Shown in pieces: positions 1 through 5,120 of a DNA stretch of 5,178 bases (positions are counted from its first letter, which is position 1; each line of letters begins with the position of its first letter). The notes under the pieces are model-generated. The model was not told the DNA's origin, did not search any database, and was given only the letters and a program-made list of their open reading frames with translations. Source of the stretch: an uncultured Chloroflexales bacterium (lineage in GTDB: Bacteria > Chloroflexota > Chloroflexia > Chloroflexales > Chloroflexaceae); NCBI GenBank assembly GCA_937902315.1, contig CALGUG010000066.1, positions 1 through 5,178 on the forward strand. Direction: 5' to 3'. The position numbers were made by a program, and so were the translations under genes.

Positions 1-21
1 GATTCCATAAACTACAATCAT
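1..21 (-). CDS. Start of a cassette gene cut off by the window edge (MIVVYGI...)
   Basis: Only seven codons are visible, ATG at 21-19 and then MIVVYGI running off the left edge. The start is well supported: AAGGA sits six bases upstream (AAGGAAATAGCATG), and the gene begins about 23 bases after the cassette junction at 43/44, as expected for a cassette gene. The residues MIVVYGI resemble the first strand of the ArsC/YffB (Spx-like, thioredoxin-fold) family, whose members often start M-x-x-x-YGI followed by NCDT. Seven residues are too few to assign a family, so this is only a suggestion. Confidence 0.6.
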
Positions 22-37
22 GCTATTTCCTTAATAC

Positions 38-115
38 GTGTAACGCCCGGCTCACGCGCCGGTTTGGAGCCGCGAAGCGGCGGAAAATCGGTCGCTGTGC
101 AGCCGATTGTTAAGG
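38..115 (-). other. attC site of the 44-775 cassette
   Basis: On the gene strand the site runs from CCTTAAC (115-109) to GTTACAC (44-38), about 78 bp. The outer arms pair through CGGCT/AGCCG next to the cores. The centre holds a perfect hairpin on the plus strand, GCCGC (69-73) and GCGGC (77-81) around a GAA loop. The TAA stop of the upstream gene (112-110) lies inside the first core, as is common in cassettes. The GTTACAC core is a loose match to GTTRRRY. Confidence 0.85.
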
Positions 116-748
116 CTTTGGCGGTCCTTCGAACCATCCCAAGACATCTGGCAACCCGACACTGGACAGTAAAGCAAAACATACCAGTGCGAGCATGAAA
201 GCGAGGGACTGCCAGGGCCTCGCGCGCATAAATGAAAGCCATTCCTTTATCTTTTTTACTGATTCAGGAGTTCTCGGCAGGCTATGCAAAGAGGCTTCAG
301 CGTTGAGTAACCGGCGGGCCTTTCCTAGCGAGTTTTTGACCCCAACTCTATAAGCACTATCATGCAAATCGAACCGATACACACGTGGATCGAATTGAAC
401 TCCGTAAGACGAAGCCTTTCTACCGATGCCCTCAGAAAAACTGCTGAGTCGATCAAGGTACCTCGAGTCATCAAAAAGCTCTGAGATCAAACCATCAAGC
501 GCAGCTATTTCTTTGGAACCAATGTCTGAGTTCGGGTGACTCAACACCTTGGAAAGCTCTTCTTTTGACCGGTTTTCCTTATCCGCGATGAGCTTTAACC
601 AAACAGCACTGACCTCTTGGAATGCCGGAACAACAAACCGATTTCCATCATATTTAGCAGATTGATAATAAACATCTATTTCCGAACGAGCTAGAGACTC
701 GCACTCGCTATCAATCGCATGTAATTTTGTCTTTAGGATTTCAAGCAC
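110..748 (-). CDS. Hypothetical cassette protein with one C-terminal membrane anchor
   Basis: This is a 212-residue protein that I do not recognise. Residues 1-170 are soluble, charged and probably helical, with no cysteine cluster or catalytic motif that I can name. Residues about 178-198 (WQSLAFMLALVCFALLSSVG) form one hydrophobic segment preceded by basic residues (KKIKEW...RAR). A 14-residue tail ending GPPKP follows. There is no N-terminal signal peptide, so a tail-anchored inner-membrane protein with its bulk in the cytoplasm is the likely topology. The start is GTG at 748-746, with a weak GGAA about ten bases upstream; no ATG upstream is in frame within the cassette. The TAA stop falls within the attC core, so the gene fills its cassette. 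The coding frame is sound and the function is unknown. Confidence 0.8.
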   Translation of the reverse strand: MLEILKTKLHAIDSECESLARSEIDVYYQSAKYDGNRFVVPAFQEVSAVWLKLIADKENRSKEELSKVLSHPNSDIGSKEIAALDGLISELFDDSRYLDRLSSFSEGIGRKASSYGVQFDPRVYRFDLHDSAYRVGVKNSLGKARRLLNAEASLHSLPRTPESVKKIKEWLSFMRARPWQSLAFMLALVCFALLSSVGLPDVLGWFEGPPKP

Positions 749-769
749 AATCGATTAGTTCCAAGATTG

Positions 770-838
770 CCTTAACGCCAAGCTCAGCCGAGGAAGGCCG
801 CGTCGCGGCCTGACGTCGGCTGGAGCGACGTGTTATGT
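770..838 (-). other. attC site of the 776-1789 cassette
   Basis: On the gene strand the cores are ACATAAC (838-832) and GTTAAGG (776-770). The arms pair well: GCTC-CAGCCGA on one side and TCGGCTG-AGC on the other, leaving an unpaired C as a typical extrahelical base. The central part is a GC hairpin, GGCCGCG/CGCGGCC type, around 796-810. The length is 69 bp. The upstream gene stops 14 bases before the core. Confidence 0.9.
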
Positions 839-851
839 TTCATGCCAGCCA

Positions 852-1766
852 CTACTCTCTTTCGGTAGTATATAAATGGGTACCGCATTTGTTACACACC
901 CTAGACGTTCCTTCCCATGTGCTCTTACACATCACGCAAATATATTTCCCAATGCTACGATCTGGCGCCTTATAGCCTTCTATAGAGGGACTGGAGACCA
1001 TCGGTTTGCCTGAATCATTTAGACGTTTCCTATTGGCAGCAGGTGCCATTGCTTCAGTCTTCTGCTGTAGCAACCACGCCTGCCGCTTTGCTGTAGCAGC
1101 TTCTCTCAGTCTCGGCTCACGTGGATGATAAGCCCACGTTTTACCATCCGTCTCATCTTCTATATACCTACGAAGCACTTCTTTGTACTGCCCTTTCTCT
1201 TCTTGTTTGAACAACCTAGGCACAGCGTTTACATTGAGTTCAACTACGCCGCACTTGATCATTGACGGATTTTTTAGATCTGAAGGGAGGCTCCTTTCCC
1301 TGTAGGTGACAAACACGACAAAGGGAACGCCTTCAACGAGCCCTAGCACATCTACAGTAACACCACAAAATTGAACTCCCACCTGTACTTGCTCTAATTT
1401 CAATAGAGACTCATCAGCTACGAGATAACCAAAATCAGCTGACTCATAAGAGTATTCACTAAATGCTGGCAATGAGCGTTCGAGCCGTGGGGTTCTAAAC
1501 TTTAGGCCATCATTGGATAGTTGCCGAATCATTAGTCGGACAGATACGGCAAACGAGTACTCACATTCCTTCCGTGTCTCATTGTGTACTTTCTGGCTAC
1601 GGTGAGCGAAATGCCATTCTTTTTCATCGCCATGTCTTGCGACCAGCGGTGTTTTACAAGACGGGCAAATGCACCCGCAGGCATTACCCCGCTTTACGCT
1701 CCCAACATCTACTAGTTGCTCACTTGCAGCATCGAGGCCAAACGGGATTAATGACTCTATTCCCAT
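852..1766 (-). CDS. CoiA-like protein: N-terminal zinc finger, degenerate nuclease-like domain, C-terminal zinc ribbon
   Basis: A protein of 304 residues in three parts. Residues 30-55 carry cysteines C30, C32, C34 and C37, then a HFAH motif (52-55), the pattern of the N-terminal zinc-finger region of CoiA-like competence proteins. Residues about 125-185 (VTVDVLGLVEG...VVFVTYRE...GVVELNV) follow the layout of the CoiA-type PD-(D/E)XK fold, with D139 a possible metal ligand. The acid expected in the next strand seems to be replaced by a hydrophobic residue (near F152), so catalysis is doubtful. Residues 277-294 form a zinc ribbon, CxxC then CNKC, joined by a basic Ala/Gln/Lys-rich linker (215-250). 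The protein has no signal peptide and is probably cytoplasmic. Start: ATG at 1766, directly preceded by an in-frame GTG at 1769; AGG lies six bases from the GTG and nine from the ATG. A role in DNA handling is inference from the fold. Confidence 0.72.
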   Translation of the reverse strand: MGIESLIPFGLDAASEQLVDVGSVKRGNACGCICPSCKTPLVARHGDEKEWHFAHRSQKVHNETRKECEYSFAVSVRLMIRQLSNDGLKFRTPRLERSLPAFSEYSYESADFGYLVADESLLKLEQVQVGVQFCGVTVDVLGLVEGVPFVVFVTYRERSLPSDLKNPSMIKCGVVELNVNAVPRLFKQEEKGQYKEVLRRYIEDETDGKTWAYHPREPRLREAATAKRQAWLLQQKTEAMAPAANRKRLNDSGKPMVSSPSIEGYKAPDRSIGKYICVMCKSTWEGTSRVCNKCGTHLYTTERE

Positions 1767-1783
1767 CACGTTTTACCTAGAAA

Positions 1784-1861
1784 ACATAACGCCAGAGCAC
1801 TGCGGCGCGCGGAACGCGCGTCCGACGCCCGAAGGGCGTGTACAGGTGCGTATTGTTATTG
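1784..1861 (-). other. attC site of the 1790-2085 cassette, with two internal hairpins
   Basis: On the gene strand the cores are CAATAAC (1861-1855) and GTTATGT (1790-1784), 78 bp in all. The outer arms pair only moderately (GCAC/GTGC). The interior contains two strong adjacent hairpins on the plus strand: GCGCG/CGCGC around 1805-1820, and ACGCCC (1825-1830) with GGGCGT (1834-1839) around a GAA loop. The second core supplies an ATG at 1787-1785 just ahead of the next gene. Confidence 0.82.
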
Positions 1862-1949
1862 GAGCGATGGTTTGCTGCTGAACAAAGACACGTTTTTGCG
1901 AACAGCTAACTATGGCACCGGTTAATATTACTGCAGCTGCTATTTCCAG

Positions 1950-2033
1950 CTACTTCTCTAGTGGCAGCTCTACATGCAAAGGCGAGTGTTGTTTGTTGTT
2001 GCATTCGCTAATTGCGGCACAAAGAACAAACAT
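1950..2033 (-). CDS. Possible 27-residue peptide, or 5' part of a broken gene
   Basis: ATG at 2033-2031 is preceded by AAGG with six or seven bases between (CAAGGTTTAGCATG), and a TATAAT hexamer lies 27 bases further upstream. The frame encodes a 27-residue peptide starting MFVLCAAISECNN and ending VELPLEK, then TAG. The same frame stays open after the TAG, giving LEIAAAVILTGAIVSC, a lipoprotein-signal-like run, and then SQKRVFVQQQ. If the TAG were a mutated TGG, the whole would be one small membrane or lipoprotein gene. I recognise no homologue. The upstream signals are the main reason for listing it. Confidence 0.28.
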   Translation of the reverse strand: MFVLCAAISECNNKQHSPLHVELPLEK

Positions 2034-2059
2034 GCTAAACCTTGACTTAAGAGATGACC

Positions 2060-2065
2060 ATTATA
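2060..2065 (-). promoter_or_regulatory. Candidate -10 box inside the short cassette
   Basis: The minus strand reads GGGTTTTATAATGG, a perfect TATAAT hexamer, so transcription would start near 2053 and run into the 27-codon frame and on towards the CoiA-like gene. The -35 region at 17-18 bases spacing is ACGTTA or GACGTT, a poor match, and there is no extended -10 TGn. It is therefore a weak or conditional promoter at best, though an internal promoter would matter in a long array. Confidence 0.3.
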
Positions 2066-2079
2066 AAACCCAAGAGCGA

Positions 2080-2127
2080 AAATAACGTCGCATTCAGCGG
2101 CTTGTCCGCTGCAATGCTTTGTTATCA
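2080..2127 (-). other. attC site of the 2086-3381 cassette, compact form
   Basis: On the gene strand the cores are TGATAAC (2127-2121) and GTTATTT (2086-2080). The arms pair almost completely: GCATT-G-CAGCGG with CCGCTG-AATGC, leaving one extrahelical G, around a five-base loop. At 48 bp it is the shortest and most canonical attC here. The upstream peptidase frame reads through its first half and ends at TGA (2096-2094) within it. Confidence 0.93.
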
Positions 2128-3353
2128 GCGCCACCTCTATCTTGTATATCGCTCAGCACCCATCTCAACTGCCTGTCGTATGCATCCCTGTAATCTTCGA
2201 TTGATGTTTCAATGTGGACATCAGGGTAAAGTGCATCTCGTTGAGTGTCTTTGAAGCTATACAACCGCTTCGAAAAGGTGACTTCAAGTCCAGAATTAGG
2301 AAGTGCAAACTGACCCATATCTTGATATCCAGACGGTCTGGCACCGGTTGGTGACCCTACCAGTTTGCTGTTTAAAATTTGTGAAAATTGAGCTGCATTG
2401 CTCATTGCTGCGGAAAACGTAACATTGTCGATTAGTGTGTAAACTCCCGATCTCCAGTTGATGGTGTCCGCGAGAACCAGCTGTTGCGCTAATTTTAGAC
2501 CGACGAAGAAATCTCCACCATAATTGTCTCTCAGGTCAATTATGAGGTTTTCCGATTTGTTTTTGTCGATAAAGCCAAGAAGACTCCTCGAAAATTTTTC
2601 CATTTTAGAAATGGATGTATATCTTCTAAACTTAACGTATACGGTTTTATTATCTGAGGAAGATCCATACCAAAGATTACTATCAACCTTCTCATCAGCA
2701 GAGAATATTGCGTCGTTGAGGTGTGATATTCGAGCATCAAGCTTTGGTGAACGGCTGAATTCAAGGTTAATTTCCCTTTTTTCTCCTTGAACATCAAACA
2801 CGAATTTTGCTTCGTCTTCATTCTCAACTATGCCAAGCCCACTTAGAACGGCAGCATTGGTGAAATAGCCAGCAGCCCTTATGGCGGTGGAAAATTCGTT
2901 TTCAGAGAAAGGACTTATTTCTGACAGAAGACGGACAACATCAAGAGAGGATACGCCATTGATGGAGACAAGCTTCGATGCCAGAAGGTATTTATGTTGG
3001 CTGGTTGTACTTAGAACATATAAGTCATTGTCGAACAATTTCAGCTCAAGTGGGAAGCTGTCATACTCATGCCCCCACAACGGAAAAGAGGTGTGTCCGT
3101 CGTTAATCTTCCGTGTTAGTCTCATCAGCTCTATCAGTATTTCGTTTTCTGTTTTATAAGGTACGCTTTCCCTGATCCTGACGATTTCATCATCAAAGAC
3201 TTTTTGTGGAAGTGTGTGAAAAGGATCTATATGCCCTTCGATCAGTTTTTCTGCATAAACGTCGATATCCTCTTGCCAACGTATCGCATTGTCTTGTGCA
3301 TACCCGCACGATGACAGCAATAGAGCCATCAATACTGCCGTCAATTTTGCCAT
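2094..3353 (-). CDS. S41-family peptidase, predicted lipoprotein
   Basis: A 419-residue serine peptidase of the S41 (C-terminal processing/tricorn-like) family. Residues 1-16 are a lipoprotein signal, MAKLTAVLMALLLSSC, with lipobox LSSC and C16 as the lipidated residue. The protein should be exported and anchored in the periplasm or outer membrane. NDGHTSF (84-90, H87) matches the conserved family histidine region; LIIDLRDNYGGD (270-281) is the strand-loop forming the oxyanion region; VTFSAAM (311-317) holds the likely nucleophile S314. I see no PDZ domain. Start: ATG at 3353, with GGAG 11 bases upstream. A longer frame to 3494 would need to translate the upstream attC and lacks a signal peptide, so I reject it. 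The last residues, about DNKALQRTSR, are encoded by the attC itself. The substrate is unknown. Confidence 0.92.
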   Translation of the reverse strand: MAKLTAVLMALLLSSCGYAQDNAIRWQEDIDVYAEKLIEGHIDPFHTLPQKVFDDEIVRIRESVPYKTENEILIELMRLTRKINDGHTSFPLWGHEYDSFPLELKLFDNDLYVLSTTSQHKYLLASKLVSINGVSSLDVVRLLSEISPFSENEFSTAIRAAGYFTNAAVLSGLGIVENEDEAKFVFDVQGEKREINLEFSRSPKLDARISHLNDAIFSADEKVDSNLWYGSSSDNKTVYVKFRRYTSISKMEKFSRSLLGFIDKNKSENLIIDLRDNYGGDFFVGLKLAQQLVLADTINWRSGVYTLIDNVTFSAAMSNAAQFSQILNSKLVGSPTGARPSGYQDMGQFALPNSGLEVTFSKRLYSFKDTQRDALYPDVHIETSIEDYRDAYDRQLRWVLSDIQDRGGADNKALQRTSR

Positions 3354-3375
3354 AAAATATCGCACTCCATTTGAT

Positions 3376-3450
3376 CGATAACGCCCCGCACATGGGCGAG
3401 CGAAGCGAGTCCTAGTGGCGAAGCCACGATTATGGTGCGGCTTGTTATGA
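3376..3450 (-). other. attC site of the 3382-3805 cassette
   Basis: On the gene strand the cores are TCATAAC (3450-3444) and GTTATCG (3382-3376), 75 bp. CCGCAC-CAT pairs with ATG-TGCGG, leaving one unpaired base. The plus strand contains a perfect GTGGC (3415-3419)/GCCAC (3423-3427) hairpin with a GAA loop, and the heptamer GCGAAGC twice (3400-3406 and 3418-3424). Confidence 0.9.
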
Positions 3451-3456
3451 GTTGCC

Positions 3457-3741
3457 TCACCCGATGTATTTATCATAATTATTGATGTGATCATCGATGT
3501 TTTCGGTCAGCATTTTTCTATATTGCTCCACAAAATATTCAACAGCACCCTCTTTGTCATGCCTCAACTCCTCAACCGAAATAGTCGAATTGGCAATTAC
3601 AAATGAGTTGAACCTCGCCGCAGCATACAGAAAGCTGGCACTCACTTTGGACCTCGAGATCGTATCGCAATACTCGTTTGCAAGATTAGTTAGGCCATCT
3701 GCTCTATCCCAAAATCCATCATCGACATCACGCTCACTCAT
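3457..3741 (-). CDS. DUF3144-type small protein
   Basis: A 94-residue soluble, acidic, mostly helical protein. The pattern FWDRADGLTNLANEYCD near the N terminus, then VSASFLYAAARFNSFV in the middle and EYFVEQYRKMLTENIDDH near the end, matches what I recall of the DUF3144 family, single-domain proteins of about this length in Gammaproteobacteria. The family has no established function. There is no signal peptide or membrane segment, so it is cytoplasmic. The start is ATG at 3741, with GGAAAGAGAG upstream as a purine-rich ribosome site. The ATG overlaps by one base the TAA of a 20-codon frame (TAATG). The TGA stop is followed five bases later by the attC core, so the gene fits its 424-bp cassette tightly. 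The coding call is firm; the family assignment is from memory. Confidence 0.85.
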   Translation of the reverse strand: MSERDVDDGFWDRADGLTNLANEYCDTISRSKVSASFLYAAARFNSFVIANSTISVEELRHDKEGAVEYFVEQYRKMLTENIDDHINNYDKYIG

Positions 3742-3803
3742 TAAAATACTCTCTTTCCAAAATTCCGGTTGCTTGTAAATATGCCATGAGCCGATTTACT
3801 CAT
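3741..3803 (-). CDS. Possible 20-codon leader frame starting in an attC core
   Basis: The ATG at 3803-3801 is part of the attC core GCGTTATGA. The frame runs MSKSAHGIF...GKRVF and ends with TAA at 3743-3741, sharing its last A with the ATG of the DUF3144 gene (TAATG). Such an overlap usually allows translational coupling. The ribosome site of the downstream gene lies inside this frame. There is no clear ribosome site before the leader ATG, so its translation is uncertain, and the frame may be chance. Confidence 0.3.
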   Translation of the reverse strand: MSKSAHGIFTSNRNFGKRVF

Positions 3804-3868
3804 AACGCCGTGCTCTGGGGCAAACCGAAGCACAGCGTAGGTTTGTCCCTAGCAGCACTTTGTTATGC
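3800..3868 (-). other. attC site of the 3806-4680 cassette
   Basis: On the gene strand the cores are GCATAAC (3868-3862) and GTTATGA (3806-3800), 69 bp. The arms pair through GTGCT/AGCAC and GGG/CCC next to them, and the inner part through ACAAACC/GGTTTG. The TAA stop of the sseB-like gene (3865-3863) lies inside the first core. The second core provides an ATG at 3803-3801. Confidence 0.9.
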
Positions 3869-4660
3869 CTTACCTACACCAAACCACGATTTGAGCTTTG
3901 AACCCCATTTTTTCTCGTAGAATGGCTTAGTTTGATTTATAAAGTACTGGCTAAGACCAGAATCATTTTCATTGACCCTGTACAGATCAACAGGCTCGCC
4001 TTCCGGCGCTGTATCGCCAGCTACGTTGCCAGCCTCCCGCATGACCCTTTCAATATCACCATCTGCCTCTATACCAACTATTAAATGTGGTTTCTCATCA
4101 ACAGATGCGTCATGCATTAGTGCCAGATAAGCTCTTTTAACATTGCTATGCTTTGCCAATAGTTGGGTAAGTGAGTCAACCATTTTTGATGGGTAATTAG
4201 ACGGCTGCCCCAGCAGCACCTTAGTTTCTTTCTCTACCACTCTCTGTGATGGTGCCTGACTGATACCTATAGATAACAAGTGTGCAACTTCTTCAGGAAC
4301 AAACTCTTTACCATAGTCTGATTTTGGGTTAAGAAATAGCGTTGCTCCTTGCGTCATTTCGAACAAAGAGCGTACCGGTAAGGCCAAATATGATTCTTCG
4401 CTATTGATTGACTTTTGCAACACTTCAAGCGACGAAAAGAAAGGAATTACAGGTGAGCCATCTGCCTTTTCCCAATGCTGTATTTGAATTTTACTACCAG
4501 CTTCGAGATTCACTTCTCCATCCGTGCCTGGTACACCAGTTGTACCAAGCAAAAATACCTGCGAGCTTAGTAGGACCTCACAGAATTGTGGTCGATGGGC
4601 TGGCTCGTCAGCAGCCAACCTTAAAATCTCTTCTAGTTTATTTTCTGCGGATATTTCCAC
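3863..4660 (-). CDS. sseB: SseB-family protein
   Basis: A 265-residue cytoplasmic protein that closely matches Escherichia coli SseB (about 258 residues) over its full length. The N-terminal domain holds DEPAHRPQF, IQHWEKADGSPVIPFFSSLE, LPVRSLFEMTQG and the ATLFLNPKSDYGKEF stretch. The C-terminal domain holds VKRAYLAL, LIVGIEADGDIERVM and PFYEKKWGSKLKSWFG. In E. coli the gene is linked to enhanced serine sensitivity when overexpressed; the biochemical role is unsettled. I choose GTG at 4660 as start: AAGGA lies six bases upstream, and the resulting N terminus matches the E. coli length. The ATG at 4678 is in frame but part of the attC core and has no ribosome site; it would add six residues (MPKGRI). 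The TAA lies inside the next attC. All key blocks are intact, so it looks functional. Confidence 0.92.
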   Translation of the reverse strand: MEISAENKLEEILRLAADEPAHRPQFCEVLLSSQVFLLGTTGVPGTDGEVNLEAGSKIQIQHWEKADGSPVIPFFSSLEVLQKSINSEESYLALPVRSLFEMTQGATLFLNPKSDYGKEFVPEEVAHLLSIGISQAPSQRVVEKETKVLLGQPSNYPSKMVDSLTQLLAKHSNVKRAYLALMHDASVDEKPHLIVGIEADGDIERVMREAGNVAGDTAPEGEPVDLYRVNENDSGLSQYFINQTKPFYEKKWGSKLKSWFGVGKA

Positions 4661-4674
4661 GATTCTTCCTTTAG

Positions 4675-4734
4675 GCATAACGCCCGCGTAAAGCGCGCGA
4701 GGTAAGAGCGTCGCATTTGACGCGATTGTTAAAT
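4675..4734 (-). other. attC site of the 4681-5126 cassette
   Basis: On the gene strand the cores are ATTTAAC (4734-4728), a full match to RYYYAAC, and GTTATGC (4681-4675); 60 bp. CGCGT-C-AAA pairs with TTT-ACGCG, leaving an extrahelical C, and TGCGA pairs partly with TCGCG. The upstream gene's TAA lies three bases before the core. The second core contains the ATG that is the alternative sseB start. Confidence 0.9.
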
Positions 4735-4737
4735 CTT

Positions 4738-5103
4738 TTAGTCAACACTCCGCCCCAGTATTTTGGCAACTATACCAACAATGCCTTTTTCATTGCGTTG
4801 CGCATTAGCCCCAAAGAAGTGGTTACGGACGGCGAAAAATGCACCCACAAACAAGCACGCGTGCCCGATCCAGCTGGTAAGCCGAATAATGCGGCCATAC
4901 CGCGCCTCGACGATGGGATAGAAGCGGCTGCCCTCTTGTGCGGCAAGCTGCCCTTCGAGGTAGCCGCCTAAACCAACATATATCGCTAAGTACCCCATGA
5001 GGCCGACTAATAAGGCACCCCACCAGGGGAGACGGGACGCGATGCGAACGATGTCGACCACTACCGATCCGAGGCTATTTCTCCTTCGATATCTGCGACC
5101 CAT
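4738..5103 (-). CDS. Small two-helix membrane protein, similar to the membrane anchor of Mrr-type restriction endonucleases
   Basis: A 121-residue protein. A basic N terminus (MGRRYRRRN) and an amphipathic segment are followed by LPWWGALLVGLMGYLAIYVG (25-44) as the first membrane helix. A loop with GSRFYPIVEARYGR and a second helix (about 72-92) come next, then a basic, helical C terminus (to 121). The basic start plus D-I-V-...-LPWW-G-...-YL layout resembles the N-terminal membrane region of restriction-endonuclease-like (Mrr fold) proteins with two helices, but the nuclease and zinc-finger parts are absent. It may be a stand-alone relative of that anchor; this is inference. The start is ATG at 5103 with a strong GAGGAT six or seven bases upstream. 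With both helices in the inner membrane, both termini are probably cytoplasmic. The function is unknown. Confidence 0.82.
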   Translation of the reverse strand: MGRRYRRRNSLGSVVVDIVRIASRLPWWGALLVGLMGYLAIYVGLGGYLEGQLAAQEGSRFYPIVEARYGRIIRLTSWIGHACLFVGAFFAVRNHFFGANAQRNEKGIVGIVAKILGRSVD

Positions 5104-5120
5104 CGTGATCCTCGATTGAG

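Larger units (their letters stand above)
1790..2085 (-). other. Short cassette without a convincing gene
   Basis: This 296-bp cassette has proper attC sites on both sides, but about 220 bases between them hold no long minus-strand frame. What can be seen: a TATAAT box on the minus strand (2065-2060); a 27-codon frame from 2033; and, after its TAG at 1952-1950, continued open frame in the same register that encodes a hydrophobic stretch ending in a lipobox-like IVSC (codons at about 1943-1902) and runs on through the attC. On the plus strand a 57-codon frame (1912-2085) has no ribosome site. The cassette could hold a broken lipoprotein gene, a very small gene, a small RNA or a promoter; the sequence does not decide. 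Confidence 0.6.

Noticed and set aside
38..115. CRISPR array or tandem repeat as an explanation for the recurring palindromes
   Set aside because: The palindromes differ in sequence and length, are separated by whole genes, and share only the TAAC/GTTA cores and foldability, which is the attC pattern.
18..242. 74-codon minus-strand frame across the left-most attC
   Set aside because: It overlaps the tail-anchored protein gene in another register and the attC; its composition is arginine-rich as expected from out-of-frame GC-rich arms.
2042..2067. Plus-strand TTGACT...TATAAA promoter
   Set aside because: The spacer is only 14 bases and the direction leads into the antisense of the peptidase gene.
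1912..2085. 57-codon plus-strand frame in the short cassette, ending TAA exactly at the attC junction
   Set aside because: It has no ribosome site, no recognisable protein features, and opposes every other gene. The TAA is simply the fixed plus-strand core TAAC, so ending there is expected for any open frame in that register.
3354..3494. 47-residue N-terminal extension of the S41 peptidase frame
   Set aside because: It would be translated from the upstream attC and the 3' end of the DUF3144 gene, has no ribosome site, and buries the lipoprotein signal peptide that starts at 3353.
3497..3778. 93-codon plus-strand frame opposite the DUF3144-type gene
   Set aside because: It is the antisense shadow of a recognised small protein and has no ribosome site.
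4717..4971. 84-codon plus-strand frame opposite the two-helix membrane protein
   Set aside because: It is antisense to a gene with a strong ribosome site and clear membrane helices, and shows no protein signature of its own.
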